A DNA stretch of 33,144 nt, taken from positions 1 through 33,144 of the forward strand of contig JAQBUE010000044.1 in assembly GCA_027624045.1 (NCBI GenBank), read 5' to 3'. The notes beneath the pieces are model-generated. The model ran no database searches, was not told where the DNA came from, and was given only the letters and a program-made list of their open reading frames with translations. Below are positions 10,277 to 17,422 of this stretch, one piece after another. The DNA is from Acidobacteriota bacterium (GTDB taxonomy: Bacteria > Acidobacteriota > Terriglobia > Bryobacterales > UBA6623). Position 1 is the first letter of the stretch; the number at the start of each line of letters is the position of its first letter. A program made the position numbers and the translations under genes.

Positions 10277-11374
10277 ATGCCGCAACATATTTCCGAACTC
10301 GACACACCCGCGCTGCTCATTGATCTCGACCGTATGGAGGCCAATCTGCGGCGAGCGGCCGACTACGCGGCCGGGCACAATCTCAAGCTGCGCCCTCATA
10401 CGAAGACCCACAAGAGCCCCGTCGTCGGCAAGATGCAGCTCGATCTCGGCGCCGTCGGCCTGACGGTAGCCAAGGTGGGGGAAGCCGAGATCATCGTCAA
10501 AACCGGCACGCCCGAACTCCTGGTGGCTTACCCGATCATCGGCGAAGCGAAGCTCAAACGATTGATGGATGTCGCCAAGCAGACCCGCATCATCGTCGGA
10601 CTTGACGATCTCGTCGTCGCGCAAGGTCTATCCGCGGCCGCCCAAGCGGCAAACGTCGAAGTCGGAGTCTTCCTTGAGGCTAACCTCGGCATGGATCGCG
10701 TCGGCGTCGAACCCGGCCCTGCCCTCGTCGAACTCGGCAAGGCTGTTTCGAAACTTCCCAACTTAAGCCTCGACGGCGTCGAATTCTACTCCGGCCACAT
10801 CAACAAACTCGTTCCCGGCTGGGAAGAGAAACTGGCGAGCGTTATCACTAATATCCAGAAGATTCGCCAAGGCTTCGCTCGGGCCGGCATCGAACTCAAG
10901 ACCATCAGCGGCGGCTCCACCCCCATGCTGTTCCACTCACATGAAATAGAGGGACTGACCGAGATCCGCCCCGGCACCTACGTCTTCTACGACGTCATGC
11001 AGGTCAGCATGGGCGCGGCTACGTGGGACGATTGCGCCGCCAGCATCATGACGACCGTCATTTCGACGGCCCGTCCCGGCTTCGCCGTGATCGACGGCGG
11101 ATCGAAAACTTTCACGTCCGATAACGCGCGCGCCGGCGGCGACACCTTCGGACGCGTGATCGAGGCGCCCGAAAGCCGCTTCTACAAAATGAACGAGGAA
11201 CACGGCTATCTCGAAATCCGTGACGCCCCCGCACCGCTGCGCATCGGCGACCGTTTGCGGATCATCCCGAACCACGTCTGTGTCGCCGTCAACATGCACG
11301 CGTACGCCTACGGCATTCGCGGCGAGACCGTCGAGCAGGTGTGGAAGGTCGAAGGGCGCGGCAAGTTACAGTAG
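10277..11374 (+). CDS. PLP-dependent D-serine dehydratase / D-threonine aldolase-like enzyme
   Basis: A 365-aa fold-type III PLP protein of the DSD1/D-threonine aldolase family: an alanine-racemase-like barrel plus a C-terminal D-serine-dehydratase-like domain. The PLP-lysine motif is RPHTKTHK, with Lys43 the expected Schiff-base lysine. The metal site near the C-terminus reads H333-V-C335. Known D-serine dehydratases of this fold bind zinc through a His-x-Cys pair, whereas D-threonine aldolase uses His-x-Asp. The cysteine therefore tilts the call toward a dehydratase, without proving it. The dehydratase reaction on D-serine gives pyruvate and ammonia by way of 2-aminoacrylate. The start is an ATG at 10277 with a weak Shine-Dalgarno. 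The next gene is RidA, which deaminates exactly such enamine intermediates. Confidence 0.88.
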   Translation: MPQHISELDTPALLIDLDRMEANLRRAADYAAGHNLKLRPHTKTHKSPVVGKMQLDLGAVGLTVAKVGEAEIIVKTGTPELLVAYPIIGEAKLKRLMDVAKQTRIIVGLDDLVVAQGLSAAAQAANVEVGVFLEANLGMDRVGVEPGPALVELGKAVSKLPNLSLDGVEFYSGHINKLVPGWEEKLASVITNIQKIRQGFARAGIELKTISGGSTPMLFHSHEIEGLTEIRPGTYVFYDVMQVSMGAATWDDCAASIMTTVISTARPGFAVIDGGSKTFTSDNARAGGDTFGRVIEAPESRFYKMNEEHGYLEIRDAPAPLRIGDRLRIIPNHVCVAVNMHAYAYGIRGETVEQVWKVEGRGKLQ

Positions 11375-11468
11375 ACGTTTGCTTCAAATGGCGGTCGCGG
11401 AACGTCGCGCCCGCCGGCACGGCATCCCGCGCTGCCGCTTAATTCCCTAGGAGAGAGGTAATCACAAT

Positions 11469-11849
11469 ATGATCGAAAGAGTCATGGATCCGAAGGGCCC
11501 CAACCCCGCCGGCCCCTATTCCCACGCCGTCAAAGCCGGCGGCTTCATCTACGTGTCGGGACAGGCGTCCATCAATCCGAAAACGAAAAAGTTAGCGCCT
11601 GGAACCGTCACCCAAGAAACGCACCAGACGATCAAGAACATCCGATCGATTCTGAAGGCTGCCGGAGCCGGCCTGAAAGACGTCATCAAGTGCTCGGTCT
11701 TCCTGGCCGACATCCGAGACTTCGCTGAGATGAATAAAGTCTACGAAGAATACTTCGGAGCGGCCAAGCCGGCCCGCACCACCGTCAGCGCGGCGCTACC
11801 CGCGCACGGCTTGAAAGTCGAAATCGATTGCGTCGCCTATAAAGAGTAG
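11469..11849 (+). CDS. ridA: RidA/YjgF family enamine/imine deaminase
   Basis: A 126-aa RidA protein that hydrolyses reactive 2-aminoacrylate/enamine intermediates released by PLP enzymes to keto acids and ammonia. Visible family motifs are GPYSHAVKAGGFIYVSGQ near the N-terminus, the conserved arginine in PARTTVSAALP (Arg103, matching the catalytic Arg105 of E. coli RidA), and the C-terminal VEIDCVAYKE. A strong Shine-Dalgarno (GGAGAGAGG) precedes the ATG. It lies 94 bp after the DSD-like gene, and the pair makes biochemical sense. Confidence 0.95.
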   Translation: MIERVMDPKGPNPAGPYSHAVKAGGFIYVSGQASINPKTKKLAPGTVTQETHQTIKNIRSILKAAGAGLKDVIKCSVFLADIRDFAEMNKVYEEYFGAAKPARTTVSAALPAHGLKVEIDCVAYKE

Positions 11850-11869
11850 TCGTCAGCGCACTCAGCGAC

Positions 11870-11893
11870 GCTTCAATAGAATGCTTCAATAGA
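11870..11893. repeat. 11-bp direct repeat
   Basis: GCTTCAATAGA occurs twice, 13 bp apart (11870-11880 and 11883-11893), at the left border of the palindromic cluster. It could be a target-site duplication or slippage product. Confidence 0.5.
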
Positions 11894-11975
11894 AGGGGCG
11901 GACGCCGTGTCCGCCCTTCTGCTTGTAGGCGCACGACATGTCGTGCCCGCGCGCGCAGCATGTTGCGCCCCTACA
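11891..11975. repeat. Cluster of three palindromic units (REP/MITE-like)
   Basis: Three adjoining inverted repeats occupy the ridA / enoyl-CoA hydratase gap. Unit 1 (11891-11920) has arms AGAAGGGGCGGAC / GTCCGCCCTTCT with one bulged base. Unit 2 (11931-11946) is the perfect 16-bp palindrome GCACGACATGTCGTGC. Unit 3 (11953-11968) is GCGCAGCA/TGTTGCGC with one mismatch. Units 2 and 3 are enclosed by TGTAGG (11924-11929) and CCTACA (11970-11975), so the whole can fold into a cruciform. It resembles repetitive extragenic palindromes. No transposase is present. It ends 12 bp before the next ATG and could also act as a transcriptional or mRNA-stability element. Confidence 0.7.
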
Positions 11976-11987
11976 GGGAGAGAAACC

Positions 11988-12770
11988 ATGGCATACGCAA
12001 ACCTACTGTACGAGATCAGCGACTCGATCGCCCAGGTGACGGTGAACCGTCCTGAAAAGCTTAATCCGCTCGACGGCGATACGATCGAAGCCCTTGCGGC
12101 CTGCTTCAGCGACATCGCCGCCGACAGCGCGGTGAAGGCTGTCGTCGTCACCGGCGCGGGCGCGAAAGCCTTCGTCGCCGGAGCCGACATCAACCGCCTC
12201 ACGCAGCTCAGCGCTCTCGAAGGTCGTGCCTGGGGATTGCGCGGGCAACAAGTGTTTTCACAAATCGAAAACCTGCCCAAGCCCGTCATCGCCGCCATTA
12301 ACGGCTATGCCCTCGGCGGCGGGCTGGAACTCGCCATGGCCTGCCACATCCGCGTTGCGTCGCCCAATGCCAAACTCGGTCAGCCCGAGGTCAAGCTCGG
12401 CATCGTCCCCGGCTATGGAGGCACGCAGCGCCTGCCCCGGCTGGTCGGCAAAGGCCGTGCGCTCGAGATGATTCTCACCGGCGACCCCATCAGCGCCGAC
12501 GAAGCTTATCGCATCGGCCTCGTCAACCGCATCGTGCCGCAAGAGCAGTTGCTCGCGGAGGCTCGCGCGATAGCGGCTAAAATATTAGAGAACGGACCGG
12601 TCGCCGTCGCCCTGTGCCTCGACGCCGTAAACCGGGGCCTTGAGATGCCTCTCGGCGAGGCGCTTGGGTGGGAGGCCGCGCAGTTCGGTCTCAGTTGTGC
12701 CACTGAAGATATTCGAGAAGGCACACAGGCTTTTCTAGAGAAACGCAAAGCGCGCTTCCAAGGTCGTTAA
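11988..12770 (+). CDS. Enoyl-CoA hydratase/isomerase family protein
   Basis: A 260-aa crotonase-superfamily enzyme that likely hydrates trans-2-enoyl-CoA. The oxyanion-hole segment is VVTGAGAKAFVAGADI. Both catalytic glutamates of true hydratases are present, one in ALGGGLELAMAC and one in LGQPEVKLGIVPGYGGTQRL. I start it at the ATG at 11988 (MAYANLLYE), which has a GGGAG Shine-Dalgarno. A longer in-frame reading from 11907 would translate the palindromic repeat and is rejected. The next gene, ribH, begins three bases after its stop. Its physiological pathway (fatty-acid or amino-acid degradation, or short-chain acyl-CoA synthesis) is not shown by context. Confidence 0.93.
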   Translation: MAYANLLYEISDSIAQVTVNRPEKLNPLDGDTIEALAACFSDIAADSAVKAVVVTGAGAKAFVAGADINRLTQLSALEGRAWGLRGQQVFSQIENLPKPVIAAINGYALGGGLELAMACHIRVASPNAKLGQPEVKLGIVPGYGGTQRLPRLVGKGRALEMILTGDPISADEAYRIGLVNRIVPQEQLLAEARAIAAKILENGPVAVALCLDAVNRGLEMPLGEALGWEAAQFGLSCATEDIREGTQAFLEKRKARFQGR

Positions 12771-12773
12771 CAC

Positions 12774-13280
12774 ATGCGTAAAGACGCGGATAAGTTTCAA
12801 CTCATTGAGGGCGATCTGAGCGCCGCGGGCCTCAGGTTCGCGCTGATCGTGAGCCGTTTCAACAGCTTTATCACCGACCGTCTGCTGGCTGGCGCCCTCG
12901 ACGGCCTGGAACGCATGGGCGCGACGAGCGGCTCGATCGACGTCATCAAGGTTCCAGGCTCGCTTGAGATCCCGGTCGTCGCCCACGAGTTAGGCGAAAA
13001 CGGCGACTACGACGCCATCATTTGTCTCGGGGCCGTGATTCGCGGCGATACGCCTCACTTCGATTACGTCTCGGCCGAAAGCGCCAAAGGCATCGCATCC
13101 GCCTCGATCGTGACCGGCATCCCCACCATCTACGGCGTCCTCACGTGTAACACGCTCGAGCAGGCCATCGATCGCGCCGGCGCCAAGGGTGGCAACAAAG
13201 GCTTCGACGCCGCCATGACCGCCATCGAGATGGCGTCGCTGATGAAAGACCTTCGCAAGAGCGACGAGGGCGAGGACTAG
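12774..13280 (+). CDS. ribH: 6,7-dimethyl-8-ribityllumazine synthase
   Basis: Penultimate enzyme of riboflavin synthesis. It condenses 5-amino-6-ribitylaminouracil with 3,4-dihydroxy-2-butanone 4-phosphate and usually assembles into pentamers or icosahedral capsids. The 168-aa protein shows the signature segments [22 protein letters not shown] and [14 protein letters not shown] (with the active-site His), then [16 protein letters not shown]. It lies between an enoyl-CoA hydratase gene and nusB with gaps of 3 and 2 bp. The ribH-nusB pairing is common in bacteria. The ATG lies just after the upstream stop with only a weak Shine-Dalgarno, so coupled translation is likely. Confidence 0.97.
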   Translation: MRKDADKFQLIEGDLSAAGLRFALIVSRFNSFITDRLLAGALDGLERMGATSGSIDVIKVPGSLEIPVVAHELGENGDYDAIICLGAVIRGDTPHFDYVSAESAKGIASASIVTGIPTIYGVLTCNTLEQAIDRAGAKGGNKGFDAAMTAIEMASLMKDLRKSDEGED

Positions 13281-13282
13281 TC

Positions 13283-13864
13283 ATGCCCTCCCGTCATCGT
13301 TCTCGCGAACGGGCGCTGCAGATGGTCTTTCAGTGGGATCAGAGTCGCGCGCCCGCCGAAAGCATCATGGCCGACTACTGGGGTAGCCTGTCGAAAGACG
13401 AGGACAGCGTGGCTCCCGAACCCGACCTTTTTGCGAACAATCTGCTCACAGGTGTCGTCAAGAATATCGACGTCATCGACGCCCTCATCACGAAACACGC
13501 CCAGAACTGGCGTATCGAGCGCATGTCCACCGTCGATCGCAGCATCCTGCGCTTGGGCATTTGCGAGATGATGCGCGAGCCGTCGCTGGCCCCCGTCGTG
13601 ATTGACGAAGCGATCGAGATTGGCCGGCGCTTTTCGGAAGACTCCGGGCCTTTCCTGAACGGGATACTTGATGCCGTGCGGCGTTCGCTCGAAGGCGGCG
13701 ACCCTGAGCCCGAGCCTGCGGCAGGGGCCGAGCCCGAGTCTGGGGCCGAGCCTGAGCCTGCGGCAGGGGCCGAGTCCGCGGCAGGGGCCGAACCCGAGAC
13801 GGCCTCAGCGGCCGTCTCGGCTACTGAATTGCCCCCGACCCAATCGCCTTCGGATCAATCTTGA
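13283..13864 (+). CDS. nusB: Transcription antitermination factor NusB with low-complexity C-terminal tail
   Basis: NusB binds boxA RNA with S10/NusE and promotes antitermination in rRNA operons. Residues 1 to about 137 form the all-helical NusB domain: RSRERALQMVFQWD, IERMSTVDRSILRLGICEM, VVIDEAIEIGRRFS and FLNGILDAV. Usual NusB length is about 140 aa, whereas this is 193. The extra ~55 residues are a Glu/Pro/Ala/Gly-rich imperfect repeat (units like EPEPAAGA, EPESGA, ESAAGA), then a Ser/Thr-rich end. The tail is encoded by a GC-rich tandem repeat. Its last 44 bp overlap the convergent DUF3467 gene and include that operon's terminator-like hairpin. The tail is probably disordered and dispensable, which is inference. 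Confidence 0.95.
   Translation: MPSRHRSRERALQMVFQWDQSRAPAESIMADYWGSLSKDEDSVAPEPDLFANNLLTGVVKNIDVIDALITKHAQNWRIERMSTVDRSILRLGICEMMREPSLAPVVIDEAIEIGRRFSEDSGPFLNGILDAVRRSLEGGDPEPEPAAGAEPESGAEPEPAAGAESAAGAEPETASAAVSATELPPTQSPSDQS
13794..13820 (-). terminator. Perfect 11-bp hairpin directly after the DUF3467 stop
   Basis: CCGAGACGGCC-TCAGC-GGCCGTCTCGG is a perfect, GC-rich 11-bp stem with a 5-nt loop. It abuts the stop codon of the minus-strand DUF3467 gene (13821-13823) and is embedded in the 3' coding region of nusB. Its position suits termination of the SYLF-SYLF-DUF3467 operon, but no T-tract follows on the minus strand, so it may act as an mRNA 3'-end stabiliser or a Rho-assisted terminator. 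Confidence 0.5.
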
Positions 13865-14135
13865 TCTCCCCAAACGCCCCTTCATACTGGCCAATGTTCT
13901 GGCTCAACGCCAGCAGCAAAGCCTTTGCCTGTTGCGGGCTCAAATAGATCCCCGCGAAATTCTTGATTGTTACTTCATTCGGTTTCTGCTGGTGGATCTT
14001 GCCGAACTGAATAAAGAAGTCCCACAGGTTCACGCGGATCTGCACGCTGTTCGAGTAGTGTTCCTTGTACTCAGGCGTCTCGACCAACTTGATGATGGCC
14101 TGTTGAGGTGGATTGGGCTGGTTTGGTTGACTCAT
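13821..14135 (-). CDS. DUF3467 domain protein
   Basis: A small soluble protein of 104 aa in the DUF3467 family. It shows the typical core SNSVQIRVNLWDFFIQFG, then VTIKNFAGIYLSPQQAKALLLALSQNIGQYEGAFGEI. The N-terminus is Pro/Gln-rich. No function is established for the family. It follows the two SYLF genes on the same strand with a 33-bp gap. The nearest Shine-Dalgarno (GAGG) is only about 3 nt from the ATG, tighter than usual. Its 3' end overlaps the convergent nusB by 44 bp. Confidence 0.85.
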   Translation of the reverse strand: MSQPNQPNPPQQAIIKLVETPEYKEHYSNSVQIRVNLWDFFIQFGKIHQQKPNEVTIKNFAGIYLSPQQAKALLLALSQNIGQYEGAFGEIKIDPKAIGSGAIQ

Positions 14136-14168
14136 TCACCTCATGCTCTCGCAGACCCCTGGGCGGCG

Positions 14169-14852
14169 TCAATCTCCCTGGCGCCGCGCTGGCGAATACT
14201 TGTTCAGAACGTCGAGCAGCGGCCGCGCCGGCGGTGTCGCCGGAATCTGCCCGAGCAGAATCTCTTTCGGGTACGGACCCCAACCCTCATACAACACGCG
14301 GTTCGCTTTGTGCGCCGGCCGCAGCGTCGCGCCGTCGATCGACACACCCGCGAACAGGCCGCGTGATCGCGAGTAGCTCACGATCTCCACTCCCAGCAGC
14401 GCATCGGTTTGTCCGGCCGCCGTACGGCCCACCGGCCCCGCCGCCGCCGTGCCGTCGAGACCGATCGTAAAGCCTGTCCGCAGCAGTTTCGGGATGGCGC
14501 GCTTGCCCATGAACAGCAACACCAAGTCGGTTTGATTGCCGCCGATTTGAAAGCCGATGTTTCCGCCTTCGATGCGAAAGTTCACTGGCGCGCTCCAGGA
14601 CGAATCCTCAACGCGGCACGTCACGACGCCCTTGCCGAAGCGCCCGCCGATCAGCAGCGCGCCCTTCCATACCGACGGAAACACGCCGACGCAATGCGCG
14701 CGGTCGAGCAGGTTCGACGGAATGCCTTCACCAACGCCGTGCAGCGTCTCCGATAAAACCGACGCAGCCGCTTCCAGCCGCTTCTCGACGCCGGACTTCG
14801 CCGCGGCGATTGATGCCGTCCCCAGTGCCACGGCACAGCCAAGAACAAGCAC
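14169..14852 (-). CDS. SYLF-domain (Ysc84-like) lipid-binding protein, 5' end disrupted
   Basis: SYLF/DUF500-family protein, related to the phosphoinositide-binding Ysc84/SH3YL1 domain and to bacterial BPSL1445-type lipoproteins. Core features over 227 aa are the HCVGVFPSVWKGALLIGGRFGKG segment (short form: IGGRFGKGVVTCR), GNIGFQIGGNQTDLVLLFM, AAAGPVGRTAAGQTD, and SYSRSRGLFAGVSIDG with LRP. The only usable start in the intact frame is a GTG at 14852, giving a signal peptide without its positively charged n-region and with no Shine-Dalgarno. A strong AAGGAG plus in-frame ATG lies at 14900-14886, but codon 2 is TAG. Without that stop the protein would begin M-x-RVQFPLRKQWVLVLG, a textbook signal peptide. 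The gene is therefore either freshly damaged, translated at low level from the GTG, or controlled by the start-stop site. It is a paralogue of the gene immediately upstream. Confidence 0.82.
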   Translation of the reverse strand: MLVLGCAVALGTASIAAAKSGVEKRLEAAASVLSETLHGVGEGIPSNLLDRAHCVGVFPSVWKGALLIGGRFGKGVVTCRVEDSSWSAPVNFRIEGGNIGFQIGGNQTDLVLLFMGKRAIPKLLRTGFTIGLDGTAAAGPVGRTAAGQTDALLGVEIVSYSRSRGLFAGVSIDGATLRPAHKANRVLYEGWGPYPKEILLGQIPATPPARPLLDVLNKYSPARRQGD

Positions 14853-14882
14853 CCACTGCTTGCGTAAAGGGAATTGAACTCT

Positions 14883-14900
14883 CTACATAACAGTCTCCTT
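14883..14900 (-). promoter_or_regulatory. Shine-Dalgarno + ATG + TAG (start-stop) before SYLF gene
   Basis: On the minus strand the sequence reads AAGGAG, six bases, ATG, TAG. Spacing and sequence are ideal for initiation, and the ATG is in frame with the downstream SYLF coding sequence, but the very next codon is a stop. The site begins three bases after the stop of the upstream SYLF paralogue, where translational coupling would be expected. Confidence 0.75.
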
Positions 14901-14902
14901 GC

Positions 14903-15598
14903 CTAGCGATGTTTCACGCTCGAATACCTGTTCAGCGCATCCATCAGCGGTTGCACACTTAATGGCGCGGCAACGTCAGCCAGCAGCACCTGCTTCGGGT
15001 CCACAGGCCCGCCGTAGAGCCTCTCATTTGCCCCGTGTGCCGGCCTCAGCGTCGCGCCCTCGAGCGAGACCCCGGCGAACAATCCTTTCGAACGCGAGTA
15101 CGACAGTATCTCGGCGTGAAGTTGAGCGTCCGTCTGAGCCTGCGCTGAACGCCCCACCGGGCCGCCCGCCACGGCGGCGTCCGCGCCCAAAGTAAACTTA
15201 CTGCTGAGCAGCTTCTCCGCTCCGCGTTCGTTCAAAATCAGCAGCACCAGATCTGTAGAACTGCCGCCGATCTGCAACCCCAGGCTGCCGCCTTCGATGC
15301 GAATCGCTGTCGGCGCCGTCCAACCAAAGCCGTTGTCGCCGCGACACGACAGGATACCCTTGCCGTAATGCCCGCCGACCACGAACCCAACCTTCTTGAC
15401 GCCAGGGATGATCGCGACGCAATGACTGCGGCTCATCAGGTCCTGCGGAATCGCCTTTTCAGGCGTACCTATCACGCTGTCGAGCACACGCGCCGCCCGC
15501 AGACAGCGATCAACAGCCGAATTCGACGCCAGGAGACAGGGAACAGCGAGAGCGCAAACAAGAAACAGCCGAACAACCGTGCCGACATAGTGGGTCAT
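14903..15598 (-). CDS. SYLF-domain (Ysc84-like) lipid-binding protein
   Basis: A 231-aa exported SYLF/DUF500 protein. It has a signal peptide (MTHYVGTVVRLFLVCALAVPCLLAS), then HCVAIIPGVKKVGFVVGG, GSLGLQIGGSSTDLVLLIL, AVAGGPVGRSAQAQTDAQ and SYSRSKGLFAGVSLEGATL. I start it at the ATG at 15598 because a strong GGAGAGG Shine-Dalgarno sits six bases upstream; a TTG at 15613 is also in frame but lies upstream of that site. Family members bind membrane lipids; the bacterial role is unclear. The next gene is a clear paralogue, indicating tandem duplication. Confidence 0.9.
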   Translation of the reverse strand: MTHYVGTVVRLFLVCALAVPCLLASNSAVDRCLRAARVLDSVIGTPEKAIPQDLMSRSHCVAIIPGVKKVGFVVGGHYGKGILSCRGDNGFGWTAPTAIRIEGGSLGLQIGGSSTDLVLLILNERGAEKLLSSKFTLGADAAVAGGPVGRSAQAQTDAQLHAEILSYSRSKGLFAGVSLEGATLRPAHGANERLYGGPVDPKQVLLADVAAPLSVQPLMDALNRYSSVKHR

Positions 15599-15817
15599 TA
15601 GAGACCTCTCCAAGGGGACAAACGGACGTCGGCGGGAAGATCGTCCGGAACATTTTGTACTCTTTATGTTTTACCACACAGCGGCTGGTGGCGCGCTGGA
15701 ACCGATACCTGTTGACTATCAGAAGGGGGCTGAACGGTCATTGCCTCTTGCGGCCCGGCTTGGGGATGAGCGGCGGGATCGACAGGATTCCTGAGTGACA
15801 ACCAGCCGATCTCTGCC

Positions 15818-17296
15818 TTGCCATCTCGATCGGCTAACCTGTATGGCTTGTCTTCCTTATCTGACTTCAGCAGGTCGCCACTCGAACGTTCTCAACGGTC
15901 AGAGCCCGCACTTTTCCTGGACTTGTTCCGTGGAAAACACTTACTCTGGCAGGGCTTCTTCGGTTCCTATGTTGTCGGGCTCGACCGCCTGTTGCCGGTC
16001 GCGGCGGTGTCCTGCCTGGACGACGGTTCGGATTTCGACCTGATCAGGGATGGATGCAACATCGAGTTCTGTTCGGTGGATGCGATGCGCCGGCGCCGCA
16101 CAAACTGGATCGGCAGCGGCATCGACGGAATTTTCCAGCAACGCGGCCCCGCCATTCGAGAGTTGCTGCGCCGATATCCCAAAGATTCGTGGCTGCTAAC
16201 TTCCTCGCCGCCATGTCCCCTGATGCGGACTTTTTGCGCGGACCTCGGCTATCGATACGTTGGGACGCAGCCGGAAGCCATCGGGCAATTCAAGCACAAG
16301 GCGCGGTTATTCGAAGCGCTGGACGAGTTGCAGCTACCACGCATCCCCGGCTCTTGGCAGCGGCTCGGCGCCCGATCGTATGAAGAGCTTGCTTCCGAAT
16401 TTGGCTCCGATGTCGTGGTGCAGCAGCCACTCGGCGCGGCTGGCTCAGCAACGGCCCTGCTGCGATCCCGAGCGGATCTCGACCATTTGGACAACACCTT
16501 TCTCGGGATGGACGTTTGGGTAGCGCCCTATCTCGGCGAACTGTCGTTCAACATCAACGCGGCCGTCATCGGGGATTTGGTCTGCGTCGGCTTCCCGAGC
16601 GTGCAACTGGCGGGCTGCGAGGAATTGGGCGCGCCCTGGGGCGGGTATTGCGGCAACGACTATACAGCCGCGACTGAAACAGATGCCGCGATCATTGCCG
16701 ATGTCCAGCAGCAAACCGAAAGAGTCGGCGAGTGGCTTCGGTCCCGAGGGTTTGAAGGCGTCTACGGTTTGGACTTCGTGCTGAATCCCGCCGACGGCCG
16801 AGCGTACGCCGTTGACCTCAACCCACGCTGGCAAGGGTCGACCGCATTGTCGATTCAGGCCGAACTCGAAGCGGGACGTTTGCCCCTGATGGCCGCCCTG
16901 TTTGGGGCGCAATGCGGCGTGTTTGGATCGGGCGACATCCGGCCCCTGCAAGAGTCGTTTCGGAAGCCGATCAGAGGATCTCAGCTCAATCTGCGATGCC
17001 GGATGCGTGTCGAATCGACCGTAACGGAGCCGCTTCAACCCGGTGTGTACCATCTGGCGGGAAATCTGAAATTCAAACACACGGCTTTCCGGCTCGGGGA
17101 CCTCAACGGCGACGAAGTTCTTTTGACCGGCGGCGTGCCTCGCAAGGGCGTCGTGGTGGAACCAGGCGCGTGGCTCTGCCGGCTGGTCTCGGGCAGAAGC
17201 GTCTGCATACCACATTCGCCACGCTTGAACCGCTGGGCTGCGCAGGCCGCCGACGATGTCCATTCGCGATTCAACTTCGAGACAGCCGAGCAGTGA
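15818..17296 (+). CDS. ATP-grasp domain protein of unknown function
   Basis: A protein of about 492 aa with an ATP-grasp core. TQPEAIGQFKHKARLFEALDELQLPRIPGS marks entry to the fold (short form: FKHKARLFEALDELQLPR). The metal-binding motif near the end of the domain is VDLNPRWQGST (D333, N335, R337), typical of carboxylate-amine ligases and biotin-carboxylase-like proteins. An N-terminal pre-ATP-grasp region (about 1-145) and a C-terminal ~120-residue domain flank it. No substrate can be assigned. The start is uncertain: the listed TTG at 15818 has no Shine-Dalgarno, and no in-frame ATG occurs early. A short ATG frame at 15766-15798 overlaps this leader region. It is not visibly related at sequence level to the three GshB-like ligases further right. 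Confidence 0.75.
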   Translation: MPSRSANLYGLSSLSDFSRSPLERSQRSEPALFLDLFRGKHLLWQGFFGSYVVGLDRLLPVAAVSCLDDGSDFDLIRDGCNIEFCSVDAMRRRRTNWIGSGIDGIFQQRGPAIRELLRRYPKDSWLLTSSPPCPLMRTFCADLGYRYVGTQPEAIGQFKHKARLFEALDELQLPRIPGSWQRLGARSYEELASEFGSDVVVQQPLGAAGSATALLRSRADLDHLDNTFLGMDVWVAPYLGELSFNINAAVIGDLVCVGFPSVQLAGCEELGAPWGGYCGNDYTAATETDAAIIADVQQQTERVGEWLRSRGFEGVYGLDFVLNPADGRAYAVDLNPRWQGSTALSIQAELEAGRLPLMAALFGAQCGVFGSGDIRPLQESFRKPIRGSQLNLRCRMRVESTVTEPLQPGVYHLAGNLKFKHTAFRLGDLNGDEVLLTGGVPRKGVVVEPGAWLCRLVSGRSVCIPHSPRLNRWAAQAADDVHSRFNFETAEQ

Positions 17297-17422
17297 AAGC
17301 ACAACACTGAATCCACAACAAGCGTGGCAGGTACGAGCCCGGTTGCGGTGGTCCATCGTTCGCGCGTCCTGTGCTAAATTCGGAGAGGAGGCGTTCTCGG
17401 TCCGGCGCTGGAGAAAACATAA

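Noticed and set aside
11907-11987. N-terminal extension of the enoyl-CoA hydratase
   Set aside because: It would translate the palindromic repeat cluster; the ATG at 11988 has a good Shine-Dalgarno and matches the family's usual N-terminus.
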